NCBI GenBank assembly: GCA_043228905.1 | Contig: JBHGNT010000006.1 | Span: 1,054,001 to 1,118,000 of the forward strand | Source: Azolla caroliniana | Lineage: Eukaryota > Polypodiophyta | Reading direction: 5' to 3' | Length of the DNA stretch: 64,000 nucleotides | In this document: positions 10,893 through 25,959 of the stretch, one piece after another | Layout of the letters: each line of letters starts with the position of its first letter | Position numbering within the stretch: position 1 is the first letter of the stretch | The notes under the pieces: model-generated | What the model was told of the DNA's origin: nothing | Database searches by the model: none | What the model saw: only the letters and a program-made list of their open reading frames with translations | Translations under genes and position numbers: made by a program

Positions 10893-11139
10893 ATGAAGTG
10901 TATTGTCATTAGGACGTTTGAGACCTACCTAAGGACGGAAGAGGGGAAAGCGTTGGAGGCATGGTATGAACTTATGAAGAATAAAGAGGAAGAAGGGGAA
11001 AAAACAAAAGAAGAGGAAGAGAGACTGGCACCTCTCAGTTGCTCGCCGAGGAAGGGGGGAGGAGCAGCCCCTCGCCTGCTTCCCGAGATGACACAGCTGC
11101 CGCAAGTCGGCTAGGTGGCCGATACCGACGTCGGACCTA

Positions 11140-11475
11140 CAACTTCATGCCCGAGCCTAGTCGTTTCCGCATTTGGAGGGCCCGCCCTCCTTCCGATATG
11201 TTGGTTCCAAAAGGGGCTACCCACGCTTGGTCCACAACTAAAAAATAAAGGTGGGGAACATTTATGTCCCCAAAATACCCCTCTAATCTCGATAAAAATT
11301 TATAAAAAAAGAATTCCCAATACCGGACCTGTAGGCTCATTCCCGAGCCTAGGGTCCACATTTGGAGGGCCCATGCCGTTTTTCATATCTATGCCCCCAA
11401 AAAGGGGCTACCAGCCTACCACAACTAAAGAAAAAAAACGAGGGGAACATTAGGTTCCTAAAATGCACCTCCCCT
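11140..11475. repeat. Two-copy tandem repeat, about 190 bp
   Basis: Two diverged direct copies start near 11140 and 11330. Both contain CCCGAGCCTAG, CATTTGGAGGGCCC, AAAAGGGGCTACC, CACAACTAAA and GGGGAACATT in the same order. Origin unknown; it looks like a noncoding satellite-like duplication. Confidence 0.75.
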
Positions 11476-13260
11476 TAGTTTTCAAAGAAAATAGAGAAAA
11501 CTTCTTTGATTATTCCTTGCGCTATCTTTTAGTAGCTTTGTTGCTCTCGCATTTTGCTATACATAGACTTGACCAATTTCATTGTATGTTATCACCTTTT
11601 GCCATTTTGGTTAGAATAAGTGTTGTTTGCTTTTTTGGCTCAAGTTGGGGATACTATTAAATAGTTAAGTTGTTGTTTTATATATTCTAAAGCAAGTTAT
11701 GACACACTAGGCTTGCTTCCATATTGGTAGATTATAATGTGTTACAAATCGGAGGTATGTTTTTTTCTATAAAACCTATTATAGTGTGAAATGAGGAAAT
11801 GTGTTTGGTTTGGCGATGGTTTCATGTTTTGTGTAATTGGCAACACGACAATGGACGAATCAAATGTTTCCTATGTACTCGAGTTTTATCTCTCAGTGGA
11901 AGGCTAACAAGCTGGTTCAACCAATTTTGTTTAGTCACCTTTTCAAGTTCAACAATAGGCATACCAACTTGATTGGTTTGCTTGTCAATGATACCCATCC
12001 ATATGATATTGTTAGCACATACTACATGATAGTGTTGTTGGGATGGCAAACAATACAAGTACGTGCACATGCATTGGTTGTGTTGCTATTATTCTTCGAC
12101 TTACTCGTGCAAATCGGACAAAAAATGTTTGCAATATTATTGACCTATATGATTGGGTTGCACAATAAATATACCTCATTTGGGATGCTTATCCCAAAAT
12201 GTGCTTTGTAAGACTAACAATTGATAACTCAGGGGTGATCATTGACTATATCAAACAAACAAGACATAATGATTGACAAGGTTTAGAAATGACCCAAGGC
12301 TTGAGCGTAGAGGAGACAATAATCCAGACAAAGAGGAAAGTATCTCTCTAACCATCGCATTGACCATGGGAGTCAAGTGCTTGGAGAAGTTACATAAAGT
12401 AGACAAACAAGGAATAGAAAAGAAGAAGACACCAAGGAAGCCAGGTAACATGCTAAGATGCAAAACAACCATCACAGATTCAAATAAGATTGTACATTGA
12501 AATCTTAGTTCATACACCTAATCTATTGTTGAGTATTTTGATCACAATAGAAATACAAAGTTGTGAGGTTGATCATGTTTGATGGAATGAGGGACTATAA
12601 GGGTCAAGAAGCATTCCTTGGGGTGCCCAAACTTTACATTATGTGTAAGTTGGTGAATGTGTAGGGAAGCATCACACGAGGAGTTTCATCCGAAAGATTA
12701 TGATCCAATAGTAACCCATTATGTGACCCAACTGATGAGACCTAAACCATATCGGATCTAGAGGAATTCTCACACTCTTGACAAGGAAAATCAAAACCCT
12801 CTCTCTCTATTTAAACATATGGATCTCCCCTTAATGATTCTTTCGATATGCAACGAGGTGAATTGATGCAAATTATTTTAGGGGAAGTGTGCTACATGGC
12901 TAAGAGGTTGGCTAAACGAGAAAAAAGTGGGTAGTTTGGAAATGAAGGTTGGTGGAGGAAGATATATAAAGTGGGGAAACATAAGGTAGTGTTGGAGAGG
13001 ACGGAGCCATGTGGGTGTTGATGGATACAAGTGTTATATTGTTCAGTTGATTTAGCTCTAAAGAATGGTAGCTTTTGTGTTTGTTTGTTTCTCCTCGAAC
13101 ATTTGTTTGGCCACATGTGGAGCTTTATATGAAACCTCAACACTCTTAGCCGTGTCGGGAAGCACAAGTAAAGCATCATATAGACGATGAGCACCATTAT
13201 CACGAAGCTCCAAAAATGCTTTGTGGGAGTGCTTCAAACTTGTATGTACATAGAGATATG
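11476..13260. other. Intergenic, no gene recognised
   Basis: Several open frames of 60-124 codons occur on both strands (for example 11837-12211 and 12892-13203). Their composition is that of AT-rich noncoding DNA and I recognise no domain. No transposon ends were found. Confidence 0.5.
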
Positions 13261-13277
13261 CTACATCGAAGGTTTTA

Positions 13278-13371
13278 CGCGGGCCATTTTTGCGGCCATT
13301 TTTGCAAATTTTAAGACTTATGGCAAATCCTTTTGCTATTTATCATTTAGGGTTGCAGCACTGTAGGGTTT
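13278..13371 (+). promoter_or_regulatory. RPL26 promoter-proximal region with two telo-box motifs
   Basis: TAGGGTT at 13348-13354 and TAGGGTTT at 13364-13371 are telo-box (AAACCCTA) motifs, common near the transcription start of plant ribosomal protein genes. GCGGGCCATTTTTGC and GCGGCCATTTTTGC near 13278-13306 form a repeated GGCC-bearing pair resembling site II elements. All lie 60-155 bp before the start codon. The position of the transcription start itself is not visible. Confidence 0.6.
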
Positions 13372-13431
13372 CAGTTCTGCAAAAGAAGACGATCCAGATC
13401 TGCTTCGGCGAGCAGCGGCCAAGCTATCGCC

Positions 13432-16483
<3,052 letters not shown>

Positions 16484-18950
16484 AGTAGTATAGAGACTAT
16501 GGTTGGATGTTTTTCTTCCTTGGTTCCATTTGAGTGTAGACTTTGATTGCGTACCATTTGTTATATCAATTTTGGTCTCTAAACTGTATCTTGGATGCGT
16601 TTTCAATGAAGGTATGATCAAGTTCTTTCTAGACATAATGACAATTTTCATTCCTCCCAGTTGTCTTTCCTCTTGTATGAAATATTTAGTTTGGTCTTGG
16701 GCAAGGGTATTTTACAACACAATTGGACACATTATCATGATCCTTGAGGTTCTTGAATAGGGGTTCATATGAAAGTATTGTCATCGACTACACATGAAAT
16801 GCTCAGTATTTTATGAACTACTTAGTCTTGTATTATTGAAAATAACCATTATCAAAATATCTGTGTTCCTATTTTACACTTAGTTGCTCACGTGACCTTC
16901 TCAAAGCTTGTTTGATTGCTGTCAATTATTGGCGTGTGGATGACACAATGTTTTGCTAATTGTTACTGGAATAAACAGGAATTGATGCAAATTTAACATA
17001 TGATATGTGAAGAGTATTGAACAATGGAGAGTTGAATGACGCCCAACATACTTGTAGCTGGAGAGAGTAGCTTTTCCCAAAGTGAATATTTAGAGATGAA
17101 ATAAGAATGCATCCTCCCAATATTCTGTTAATAAAACAAGTTTCAGATGGTGGAAACATTATTGAAAGTACTGTTAATTTTTTAGCCTTGGAATTTATTC
17201 CATTCACATTTCTTTTGAAATCCATAATTACAAGTTGGTCTGATGCATTGGGTGTGACTTTCGTAGAAAGGGTTTGAGTCATCTTTGGAGTGTTAAGAAT
17301 ATTTTATAGATCCTTAGGGTTTTTATATTGATTGTTTCCTTATTGTTTGTTGGACTTACATGTAGTTAGAGATCTTATAATTGCATGTTGTGATTCATGG
17401 TCTCCTTTGCTAATAAAGTTCTTGCTTGCCTCCCTTTGGGTTATAATCACAATATTTATGTATTTAGTAGTAATTGTGGATTAGGGTCCTATGTGTCAAT
17501 ATTAATCACAATATATACTTCGCTTTCTATTAATAGTCAAATAAGTGACTCCGAATTCCACTTAGTCCAGCATAAATCTACAAACTAATGTAGCGCAAAA
17601 GTTTATCACCGCCATAAACATGGGATGAAGATTTGATTTTGTTGGACAAATTTGTGGTAAAATCCAAAGAATGGAATTGAACACTAATATGAAAGATGGA
17701 ATAGAGATTTAAAACTCCTAAATTATGACAAAATTCTTTTCTTATTTCATGGAGTATACAATTTTTTCCATATTCCTATCAAGCACAGGCACGTATATTA
17801 AAATTCGTGTTGTAATCCATTTTGGTAAGAGTTTCAAAATCTTCAACTTTGTTGGACTATCAAAATTTTAGAGTCGATTCATAGTGAAATCTCATGCCAT
17901 CAATCACCATTTTGGATATTCCCACAACCTTGTTTTGGTCCATAAGTGGATTGTATCCCTTCATGCATTATTGGGAACTCCATAGGCCATTTTTAGAGGA
18001 GTGAAATGTTATTGCGACAATTTGAGCTCATAAATTTACAAACTATAATGTGCTAGGTAGAAGTCTTCTATTGTGTTATGGGGATGATGCACCATGATTT
18101 CATATTGACATGCTTCATTCCTAATTAAATTGTTGATGGATGCATGATGGTATTGCTCGCACCATGTACTTTAACACATACTCTTTTGTTCACCATGTGA
18201 TCTTAATTCTCAGCTCGTTGAGTGGTCGTTCCAATTATATGGATCAAATGTGGAACAATGAACAAAATGTAGTCACACAGAGTTGTGGCTCCAAAGTTTC
18301 TCTAATACCATGTTGTTTCTTATGGGGGGTGAAGGTGTTGATGTATGTGTGATTTACCATACCAACAACGTGTATGAACTAAATACAAACGAAAATACAA
18401 CTTGGACTCTCATATGAGCATATTCCAATGTGTATTAAGTTTCATTTAAAGGATTTACAAGATTGTGTTTATTCTCATGTGCTTAAGTAAGTTAATGAGG
18501 AGGCAATCACTCTTTGCTCTCTCAATAGATAGAGTTAAAATTCCCTCCCAATGTGTATGTACATAACAACCAAACTATATGTGCTCCAAGCTAGGTAAAG
18601 CCAATGCAAAAAATTTGAATTATAATTGTCTAGTACATGTGCCATGCGTGTACAATGAAATGAAAGTTGAAACTAACATTTGCTTCTTTGTGCCTATGTG
18701 CAATGAAAAATGATCCACACCTTTCAATAATATCATGACCATCCAATTTGTTGTCTTTGACACCATTCCCCATTGTGGTTCACTCGCAATGTGATCACAC
18801 TTGTATGTTCTAGCAGGTTAGGATATCCTCACCTAACACTGCAACACTTCTTACATGAATGGATGAGTGAGATGGATGCCTAAATATATGTAAATTAATT
18901 CATAGGTGGAAGACCAGGCCCTTCAAGTGCACAATTTAGAAATGTCCATG
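16484..18950. other. RPL26 3' flank and intergenic DNA, no gene recognised
   Basis: The first few hundred bases probably include the RPL26 3' untranslated region. The rest is AT-rich with frames shorter than 110 codons and no recognisable domain. Part of 17.6-18.9 kb may be the unrecognised 5' end of the LINE that follows. Confidence 0.5.
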
Positions 18951-18982
18951 ATGATGGATGAAAATGTAGTGTATGGAGGCAC

Positions 18983-19845
18983 TCTAAAGTAGTAGCCCAA
19001 ATGGTTAGTTTGAACCTTACCTTTGAAGTGAAAGAATGCATTGATGAGGATATGCATGATGTCGACGTTGATGCTAAGCCAATGCTGCAATCTTTTGATG
19101 TATTTTATGATCGTGTGATTATATTATTTTTTACCGGGAAACTCCCATACATTAATTGGATTAAACACAATTGTGTCACCAAATTGTGTTGAAAATATAT
19201 ATGCAAGACCATGAGGGTTTTATGATGTAGTATTTCGTTAACTGGAACATCGAAGTGCATTGTTAGATAAAGTTCCTATGTTTTTTGATAAACAATTGGT
19301 GCATGTAATGCAATGGTACCCTGTAGTGGACTATCATGCTTTGTTAAAACAAGAATGCCCTGTTTGGGAAACATTGGATTGTAAGCATTCTTTTTTATGG
19401 CCACTTTGACCAGAGTTGATGAGTCAAATGGGTAAAGTGTTGGTATCTCCACATGCAAATGCTACAAATAAGTGCAAATTTTGTGTGTTATGGGATACTA
19501 GTCGTAAGAGGCCAGGATGGGTGCATATGAACACACATGGTATGAAGAGACTTTGCTTTAAATTGAAGTGGGGGACATTTGTAGGTCATTGTTTTGGATG
19601 TGGTGAATGGGGTCACTTATGGCGGAATGTCATCGTCATTGTCCTTCAACTATAGAGGTTCCTAATGAAGGGAATGGTAAGGAAGGATTTGGGAGAGATG
19701 TTGGTGTGTCAGATATTGTGGTTGTTATGGATGAAGGAACATCATCTAGAGTAGGGTAAAAAGAGGTCTCACTTCAAGGTTTGGGCCCTAAGAATAAGAG
19801 AACTCAATCTATGGATATGGAAAAACAAAGTTTAGTGGTTATAGA
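18983..19845 (+). pseudogene. LINE ORF1, 5' part, with zinc knuckle
   Basis: Broken frames read in the order of plant LINE ORF1 (gag-like, DUF4283 type): VKECIDEDMHDVDVDAKPML, then VNWNIEVHCLDKVPMFF, then ECPVWETLDC. Next comes the better preserved frame 19416-19655 with CKFCVLWDTS and CFGCGEWGHLWRN, a CCHC knuckle whose last Cys is shifted out of frame. Such proteins bind the element's RNA. It is cut at 19845 by the Copia insertion. Confidence 0.68.
19841..19845 (+). repeat. Target-site duplication, left copy (ATAGA)
   Basis: ATAGA directly precedes the 5' LTR and is repeated at 25523-25527 directly after the 3' LTR. Five bases is the usual Copia duplication length. Confidence 0.93.
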
Positions 19846-20237
19846 TGTTGAGAGACAAGCTCAACATCGGCCGGATCGGCTGAAGAAGCCGAGGACCGGA
19901 TCGGTTGGGACCGATCGGTTAGGCCGAGTGCGTAAACCGGGAGGTCGTTAGGAAAGATATTCCGTGAGAAATATATTTGGGAGTTAGTGTAGGAGCTCTT
20001 GATGAGCATTGAAGTACTGTCAGTACTTCGGTCAGTCCTTCTAGGACTTGTATAAAAGTGTTCACTGAGCACGTCTTATGTACAGACTGAGTATTATTGT
20101 TGAATATAGTTCTTGTGTTCTCTCTCACTCTCTCTGTCTCTCCCGCGTATATTGCGTAAGCTCAAGCTCTCCATTGAACCTGAGTTTCCTTCCTTCTATT
20201 TTGTCTTCATACCTGCTTCCGCACTATACTTTTTACA
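19846..20237 (+). repeat. Copia 5' LTR
   Basis: 392 bp, TGTTGAGAGACAAG to CTTTTTACA. The TATA box TATAAAAG is at 20051-20058, and CT-rich sequence lies downstream of it. It differs from the 3' LTR at about eight sites with no indel. Confidence 0.96.
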
Positions 20238-20249
20238 TGGTATCAGAGC
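20238..20249 (+). other. Copia primer-binding site
   Basis: TGGTATCAGAGC directly follows the 5' LTR and is complementary to the 3' end of initiator methionine tRNA. Confidence 0.93.
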
Positions 20250-23200
20250 GCGAGGGTTGAGAACCTCTCTGCAGCCGACACAACTTGACGAAGAAGAACG
20301 AGAAGAAAAATGGATAGAGCCATGGCGAGCTCGCTTCCAACAGAGAAGCTCGACAGAACCAACTATGCGTCTTGGTCCTACAAGATGCACCAGTACTTGC
20401 TCGGGCACGACTACTGGAGTTATGTCGAAGGAGCTAATGACGCGGCACCCGAATCGACACACAGAGACTTCCCGTCGTGGGAGCAATCGGCGAGCAGGGT
20501 ACTATACTTCTTCGCGTCGTGTGTGGGCGAACAACTATTGAGCTATGTTCGGGATGCAAAGACGCCGAAGGGTGCGTGGGAAAATCTGAAGAAGATTTTC
20601 GCCGCGAGCACCACAGCTAGGAAGCTTCAGCTCCGACAGGAGTTGGGCAACCTACGACAACGCGACTTGTCGGTGGCGGACTATACCTCGAAGATCAAGG
20701 ATATCTGCGACTCCCTTGCCTCCATAGAGGTGAACATCGAGGAGAGCGAGATGGTCCAGATCTGTCTCAGAGGTTTGGCGTCGAAGTTCGAAGCGTTCCG
20801 AACGGCTGTGTGTACCCGGGAGAATACGCCGTCCTTTTTCGACTTACAGTCGATGCTCCTGGTAGAGGAGAACCACGCGGGTGCGTCTACAAGCACGCAC
20901 ACCGACAACAAAATGCTGTACACGGAGGGAGATAGGCCCCGTGGACGTGGAGGACGAGGCGAGTTGGGGCGCAATGGAGGCGGCCGACGAGATCAAGGAA
21001 GAAGCCACCGAAGTGATGCCGACAGCAACTCCGGACCCTTCGGAAACAGGGGGAGTCGAAGCGATGAGAACCGGCAAGGGAAGTCCATCGCGGAGTGCTG
21101 GTACTGTGGCAAGAAAGGCCACAGGGAAAGTGAGTGCTGGAAGAAGCGCGCCGATTCGGAGAGAACCGGTTCCGGAAACGGCTCCGGACATACCGACAAG
21201 GGAAATCGGCAACGATCGCACTACGCCGAAGACTCCGGGAGAGCCGGAGAAGGGTCTGTCTTCGTGACGAGACACGAAGCAAACTCAATGAAACAGAGCA
21301 CCCCGAGATCGGACGAGGTGTGGTACGTAGACTCTGGCGCGTCAAACCACATGACGAGCCATAAGGAGTGGTTCTCGTACCTTGAAAAACCAATATAACC
21401 TGGAGTAGTCGCAACTGGAGACGACACTCCGCATCCGATCGCGAATGTCGGAGAAGTTCCCCTTAGCCATGTCGGGCAGAAAGGGAAACTCTTGAACGTG
21501 CTGCACGTCCCGACAATCACGAAAAACTTGGTCTCGGTCGGACAGATCGTCGACCAAGGGATGGAGGTTCGGTTTACACACCTCGGGTGCTTCATTGAGG
21601 AAGAAGGCCGTGTGATTGCGCAAGGGCGCAGAGACGGGAGGATGTTCATCCTCGACTCCACTGACGGCGGCACCGCAATGTTCGCGAGGGGACAAAAGAC
21701 CGAGTTAGACATCGACTTGTGGCACAAGCGGATAGGCCACGTCAACCACCAACGACTTCAAGATCTGCAATTGAAACAGGTAGTATTCGGATTGCCCAAA
21801 TTTAGTGGCCGAAAGGCACAAATTTGTGAAGACTGCCAGCTCGGGAAGCAACACCGACTTCCTTTCCCCAACGAGCGAAACCGGAGCCAGAACAAGTTCA
21901 ACCTTATACACTCCGATGTATGGGGGCCGGCACAAAACGTTAGTCTTGGCGGGAGCCGATATTTCGTCTCCTTCATCGACGACCACACGCGGCACACGTG
22001 GATCTACCTCATTGAGAGGAAGAGCGAAGTCTTCGACTGTTTCCGGGACCTCAAAGGGTTCGTGGAAACGGAAACGGGACGAAAGATCAAGTGCCTGCGG
22101 CCAGATGGCGGGAAAGAGTACTTTTCTGGTCAATTCAACGGTTATCTACAACAAATGGGAATTCGGCGCGAATTCAGTTGTAGATACATGCCAGAGCAGA
22201 ACGGCGTGGCCGAGAGGAAGAATCGGTTAGTTGTGGAAGCGGCACGGGCAATGCTAGAGGAGAAGAGCTTGCCCAAGTTCTACTGGGCCGAGGCGGTAAG
22301 GACCGCGGTATACATCGAAAATCGGATCGGAGACAAAGTGTCGGCGCACGAGCTATATTTCGGAACGAAGCCGAACTTGCGACACTTGAGGGTGTTCGGT
22401 AGCATTGCGTATGTGCATGTACCGAAGGAGAAAAGGAGGAAGCTGGACGCAAAGGCCGAGAAGTGCATCTTGGTCGGTTACTCGGACGAGCAGAAGGGTT
22501 ATAAGTGCTATAACCCTTGCACCAAACAAGTGCGTGTCAGCCGCGGCGTTGTGTTTGATGAGTCCGTGTCCTGGTACCTGCCCCCGACTCGAAACCCCGA
22601 CTCCAATCCGAGCTCTGACGATGAGGTCAGCGAGGCCGAGATGCCTCCGGATGAGCCCGAAATCGAGACCCGCGAAGAGAGTCCGATTTCACTCCGGTTA
22701 AGTTGACCGATTGGACAACTGAGTCGGTACGACCAGTTCGATGAAGAGCCGGCGAGTAGTGGAGACTCGGCCGTGCTTTCCCCGCGCAGGAAGCCGAGGA
22801 GACGGCTTACGCGCAAAGAGAAAGGGAAGAAGAAGGTGTCGGATTTCGACACGGATAGGAACGAGTCAAACCGACGCAAGTTCGACTCCAAGGGAACTGG
22901 TGACGGGTCTTTAAAGGTGAAGACCGCGTCGACCGAGAAGGCCTCGACATCGGCTAATGTGAGATTACGCCGATCTACCCGCCAGAAGAATCCTGTTTTG
23001 CGGTTCGGATACAACGAGTACATGGCGCATCATTATGCGTACATGACCCGTGTAGCGGAAGTGCGTTAGCTGGAGAGCTACGCAGAAGCGGCTAAAGACG
23101 CGAATTGGCGTGCCGCGATGGAGGAAGAGATGCACGCATTAGCGGAGAACGAGACCTGGGACCTGGTTGATGCACCAACAGGGGTAAAACCGATCGGGTG

Positions 23201-24610
23201 TAGGTGGGTGTACAAGGTCAAGTACAACACCGATGGCTCGGTCAACCGGTACAAGGCTCGGCTAGTGGCAAAGGGCTACGCGCAGAAACATGGCATCGAC
23301 TACGATGAGACTTTTGCGCCGGTCGCGAAAATGACGACCGTCCGTTTTTTGCTCGCAGTAGCTGCAGCGAAGGGGTGGCACCTACATCAGATGGATGTAA
23401 AGAATGCGTTCCTGCAAGGTGACCTTGAGGAACAGGTGTACATGGTATAGCCTCCCGGATTTCACTCTGGAACGAACTCCTCGGCAGTATGCCGACTGAA
23501 GAAGTCCCTTTACAGACTGAAGCAAGCCCCGCGTGCCTGGAACGTGAAGATCACGCAACAACTGCGTCGGATGGGCTTCATCACGTCAAAATCAGACTCT
23601 TCCCTGTTCATCCGGAAAGGTCGACTCGGACCGGTTAGTATTTTACTATATGTTGATGACTTGGTCATCACCGACGCCGACCTAGGTGAAATCGACTGCG
23701 TGAAGCTCCAGCTTGCGGCATCGTTCGACATTAAGGATCTGGGGGACCTTCATTACTTCCTCGGGATCGAAGTGATCCGTACCCCCGAAGGCATATTGAT
23801 CAGCCAACGTCACTACGTGCTGAGTATGCTCTTCAAATTCGGGATGGCCGACTGTAAGTCTGTCTCGACTCCTCTGGACAGAACCGTCAAGCTTCATCCC
23901 GATACGGGAAAGGAATGCGACCCGATGAGGTTCCGACAAATTGTCGGAAGCCTCATATACTTGACCATCACCCGACCCGACCTCAGTTATCTGGTCGGAG
24001 TGATCAGTTAGTTCATGGCTCGACCTACCGAGGAGCACCTTCAGTGTGCGCAACGCGTACTTCGGTACGTAAGCGGCACTAAGGACTGCAGACTGCTATA
24101 TCGGACCGGTGTAGCCGTGTAGTTAGTCGGCTACACTGATGCTGATTGGGCTGGCAACGCCGCCGATCGCCGATCCACGTCCGGATACGCGTTCTCCCTC
24201 GGGAGTGCCGCGATCGCGTGGAGCAGTAAGAAGTAGCCGACAGTTGCACTGTCGAGCACCGAAGCTGAGTACCGAGGAGCGGCTGTCGCGACATGCGAAG
24301 CCATATGGTTGAAGCGACTACTTACGGACCTGCAAGAGGAGGTGTCAGATCCGACGACGATCTACTGCGACAACCTCAGCAGCATCCAACTCGCGAAGAA
24401 CCCCGTCTTCCACGCACGAACCAAGCACATTGAGGTGCACTACCATTTTGTCCGTGAGTGTGTCCTTTCCGGTGAAGTCGAACTTCAGTACGTTCCGACG
24501 GATCGGCAGGCTGCCGACATCTTCACCAAGCCTCTTGGTCTGGACAAGTTGCGGCAATTCTCAGGTGCGCTCGGATTTTGTCGCCTTGATGTGCCGAACT
24601 TGAGGGGGAG

Positions 24611-25136
24611 AACAGTCCCGAACGACCAAGCAAGGCAGCAGGAAAGGAGCAGAGACCGTGACACCGAGTCGGTTGTCGAGTTCTACTTCGGATCGGCTGA
24701 AGAAGCCGAGGACGGACCCGCGGAGAAGTCCAGAAGCGGACAAAAGGGGAGCAGCCGAAGGAGAAAGCCGAAGCCAACCATGGATGGGGAAGATGACACC
24801 ATCGAGGGCGAGAAGACCGAAGACGAGTTGGAGACAGCCAACTCGGACGAGAGCGAAAACCGATCGGAGGTAGCCGAGTCGGTTCGGATGTTTGATTCAG
24901 ATACGTTGAATCAACCGAGGCCCAAGCGGAAGAAAAGGCAGCAGGAGAAGCGTCAACACCGCAACAGCAGAAGAGCTGATAAGGGCCGCATGAGCATACA
25001 AGACGATCGGAAGGGTCGAAGCGCGCGGAGTCGAACAGGTCGAGGAGCGCGAGCGAGGCGTGAAGCCAGGAGGAACTGGAGCCGTGAGCCCGAGGATCCC
25101 GAAGAGCCTCGAGTTGAGCTTGAGGGGGAGTGTTGA
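24611..25136 (+). other. Arg-rich C-terminal extension of the Copia polyprotein
   Basis: After RNase H (ADIFTKPLGLDKLRQF) the frame does not end but continues about 175 residues, highly charged and rich in R, E and K (for example RPKRKKRQQEKRQ and RSARSRTGRGARARREARR). It starts directly after a polypurine-tract-like TGAGGGGGAG (24601-24610), which recurs at the 3' LTR junction. Bases 24689-24713 are identical over 25 nt to LTR sequence (25157-25181). Copia polyproteins usually end shortly after RNase H, so the extension looks acquired. It carries no nonsense codon. Confidence 0.7.
25121..25130 (+). other. Copia polypurine tract
   Basis: TGAGGGGGAG abuts the first base of the 3' LTR at 25131. 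The polyprotein stop codon overlaps the start of the LTR. Confidence 0.88.
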
Positions 25137-25522
25137 GAGACAAGCTCAACATCGGCCGGATCGGCTGAAGAAGCCGAGGACCGGATCGGTTGGGACCGAT
25201 CGATTAGGCCGAGTGCGTAAACCGAGAGGTCGTTAGGAAAGATATTCCGTGAGGAATATATTTGGGAGTTAGTGTAGGAGCTCTTGATGAGCATTGAAGT
25301 ACTGTCAGTACTTCGGTCAGTCCTTCTAGGACTTGTATAAAAGTGTTCACTGAGCACGTCTTATGTACAGACTGAGTATTATTGTTTAATATAGTTCTTG
25401 TGTTCTCTCTCACTCTCTCTGTCTCTCCCGCGTATACTGCGTAAGCTCAAGCTCTCCATTGAACCTGAGTTTCCTTCCTTCTGTTTTGTCTTCATACCTG
25501 CTTCCGCACGCTACTTTTTACA
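25131..25522 (+). repeat. Copia 3' LTR
   Basis: 392 bp, TGTTGAGAGACAAG to CTACTTTTTACA, with the TATA box at 25336-25343. Followed by the right target duplication ATAGA. Confidence 0.96.
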
Positions 25523-25527
25523 ATAGA
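25523..25527 (+). repeat. Target-site duplication, right copy (ATAGA)
   Basis: Matches 19841-19845. It opens the resumed LINE ORF1 frame. Confidence 0.93.
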
Positions 25528-25825
25528 TAAGGGGGAAAAACCATTGGATAGAGCTAGTAGTGATGTTGTTGTTGACAAAGATTGGCATCAGGTTAAGGGC
25601 AAGTCGAAAGGGAAATCAATGAATATGCAACATAATAGTTTGGCCACTACTCGTGAGACTACATGGCAAGGTAATTTAGGAACTAAGGAAGGTCCTCAAA
25701 AAGTTCATTGGCAACGACAATATAGGGATAAGGGATTACCCCTTCACCTTCAATTTGATTCATTGGGACAGGTTATAAATTCATTGAGTTCTCGAGGTTT
25801 TCGTCAAGCGGGAGAACGTAAATAA
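25528..25825 (+). pseudogene. LINE ORF1, 3' part
   Basis: The frame 25523-25825 runs about 100 codons to a TAA. It is Lys/Gln-rich with DKDWHQVKGKSKGKS, a linker type seen between ORF1 and the endonuclease of plant LINEs. It is in frame with sequence left of the Copia element when one ATAGA is counted. Confidence 0.6.
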
Positions 25826-25959
25826 AAGATTTCGATAGACAACTCTAAGGATGTGGTGCATGAGAATCCATACATTGCAACATTGAACATGCTTTGACTA
25901 GTTTCATGACATTGGTTGCTCTAAAGGAGCAAGTGCACCTATAACATTGTTGGTTGAAT

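Larger units (their letters stand above)
20310..25136 (+). pseudogene. Copia gag-pol polyprotein, single frame with seven nonsense codons
   Basis: From ATG 20310 to TGA 25136 one frame of 1,608 codons encodes, in order: gag (CCHC knuckle CWYCGKKGHRESEC), protease (WYVDSGASNHMTS), pre-integrase (DLWHKRIGHVNHQRL), integrase (HSDVWGP, DGGKEYFSG), reverse transcriptase ([21 protein letters not shown]), RNase H ([28 protein letters not shown]) and a charged tail. Stops lie at 21396 (TAA), 22704 (TGA), 23067, 23448, 24009, 24120 and 24234 (all TAG). The sister copy has CAA at the first. The Copia family has Gln at 23448, 24009 and 24234. Each stop is one C-to-T step from Gln or Arg. There are no frameshifts in 4.8 kb. 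Autonomous activity is not expected. Confidence 0.93.
19846..25522 (+). mobile_element. Complete Copia LTR retrotransposon nested in the LINE
   Basis: This 5,677-bp element has 392-bp LTRs (TG...CA), a primer site, a single long gag-pol frame, a polypurine tract and a perfect ATAGA target duplication. The LTRs have equal length and differ at about eight positions by hand count (near 2%), so insertion was relatively recent. The coding frame has seven nonsense codons but no frameshift. It is the same family as the minus-strand copy at 1-2815. It interrupts ORF1 of a LINE and so postdates it. Confidence 0.97.

Noticed and set aside
11837-12211. Possible membrane protein (124 codons)
   Set aside because: Hydrophobic bias follows from AT-rich DNA. 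No homologous motif and an equally long antisense frame on the other strand.
13348-13371. Interstitial telomere repeat
   Set aside because: Only two separated single TAGGGTT motifs, at promoter distance from RPL26. Telo-box is the better reading.
20310-25136. Reassigned stop codons in the Copia frame
   Set aside because: Neighbouring host genes use TAA and TAG as ordinary stops, and three different stop codons occur in the frame, so recoding is not needed.
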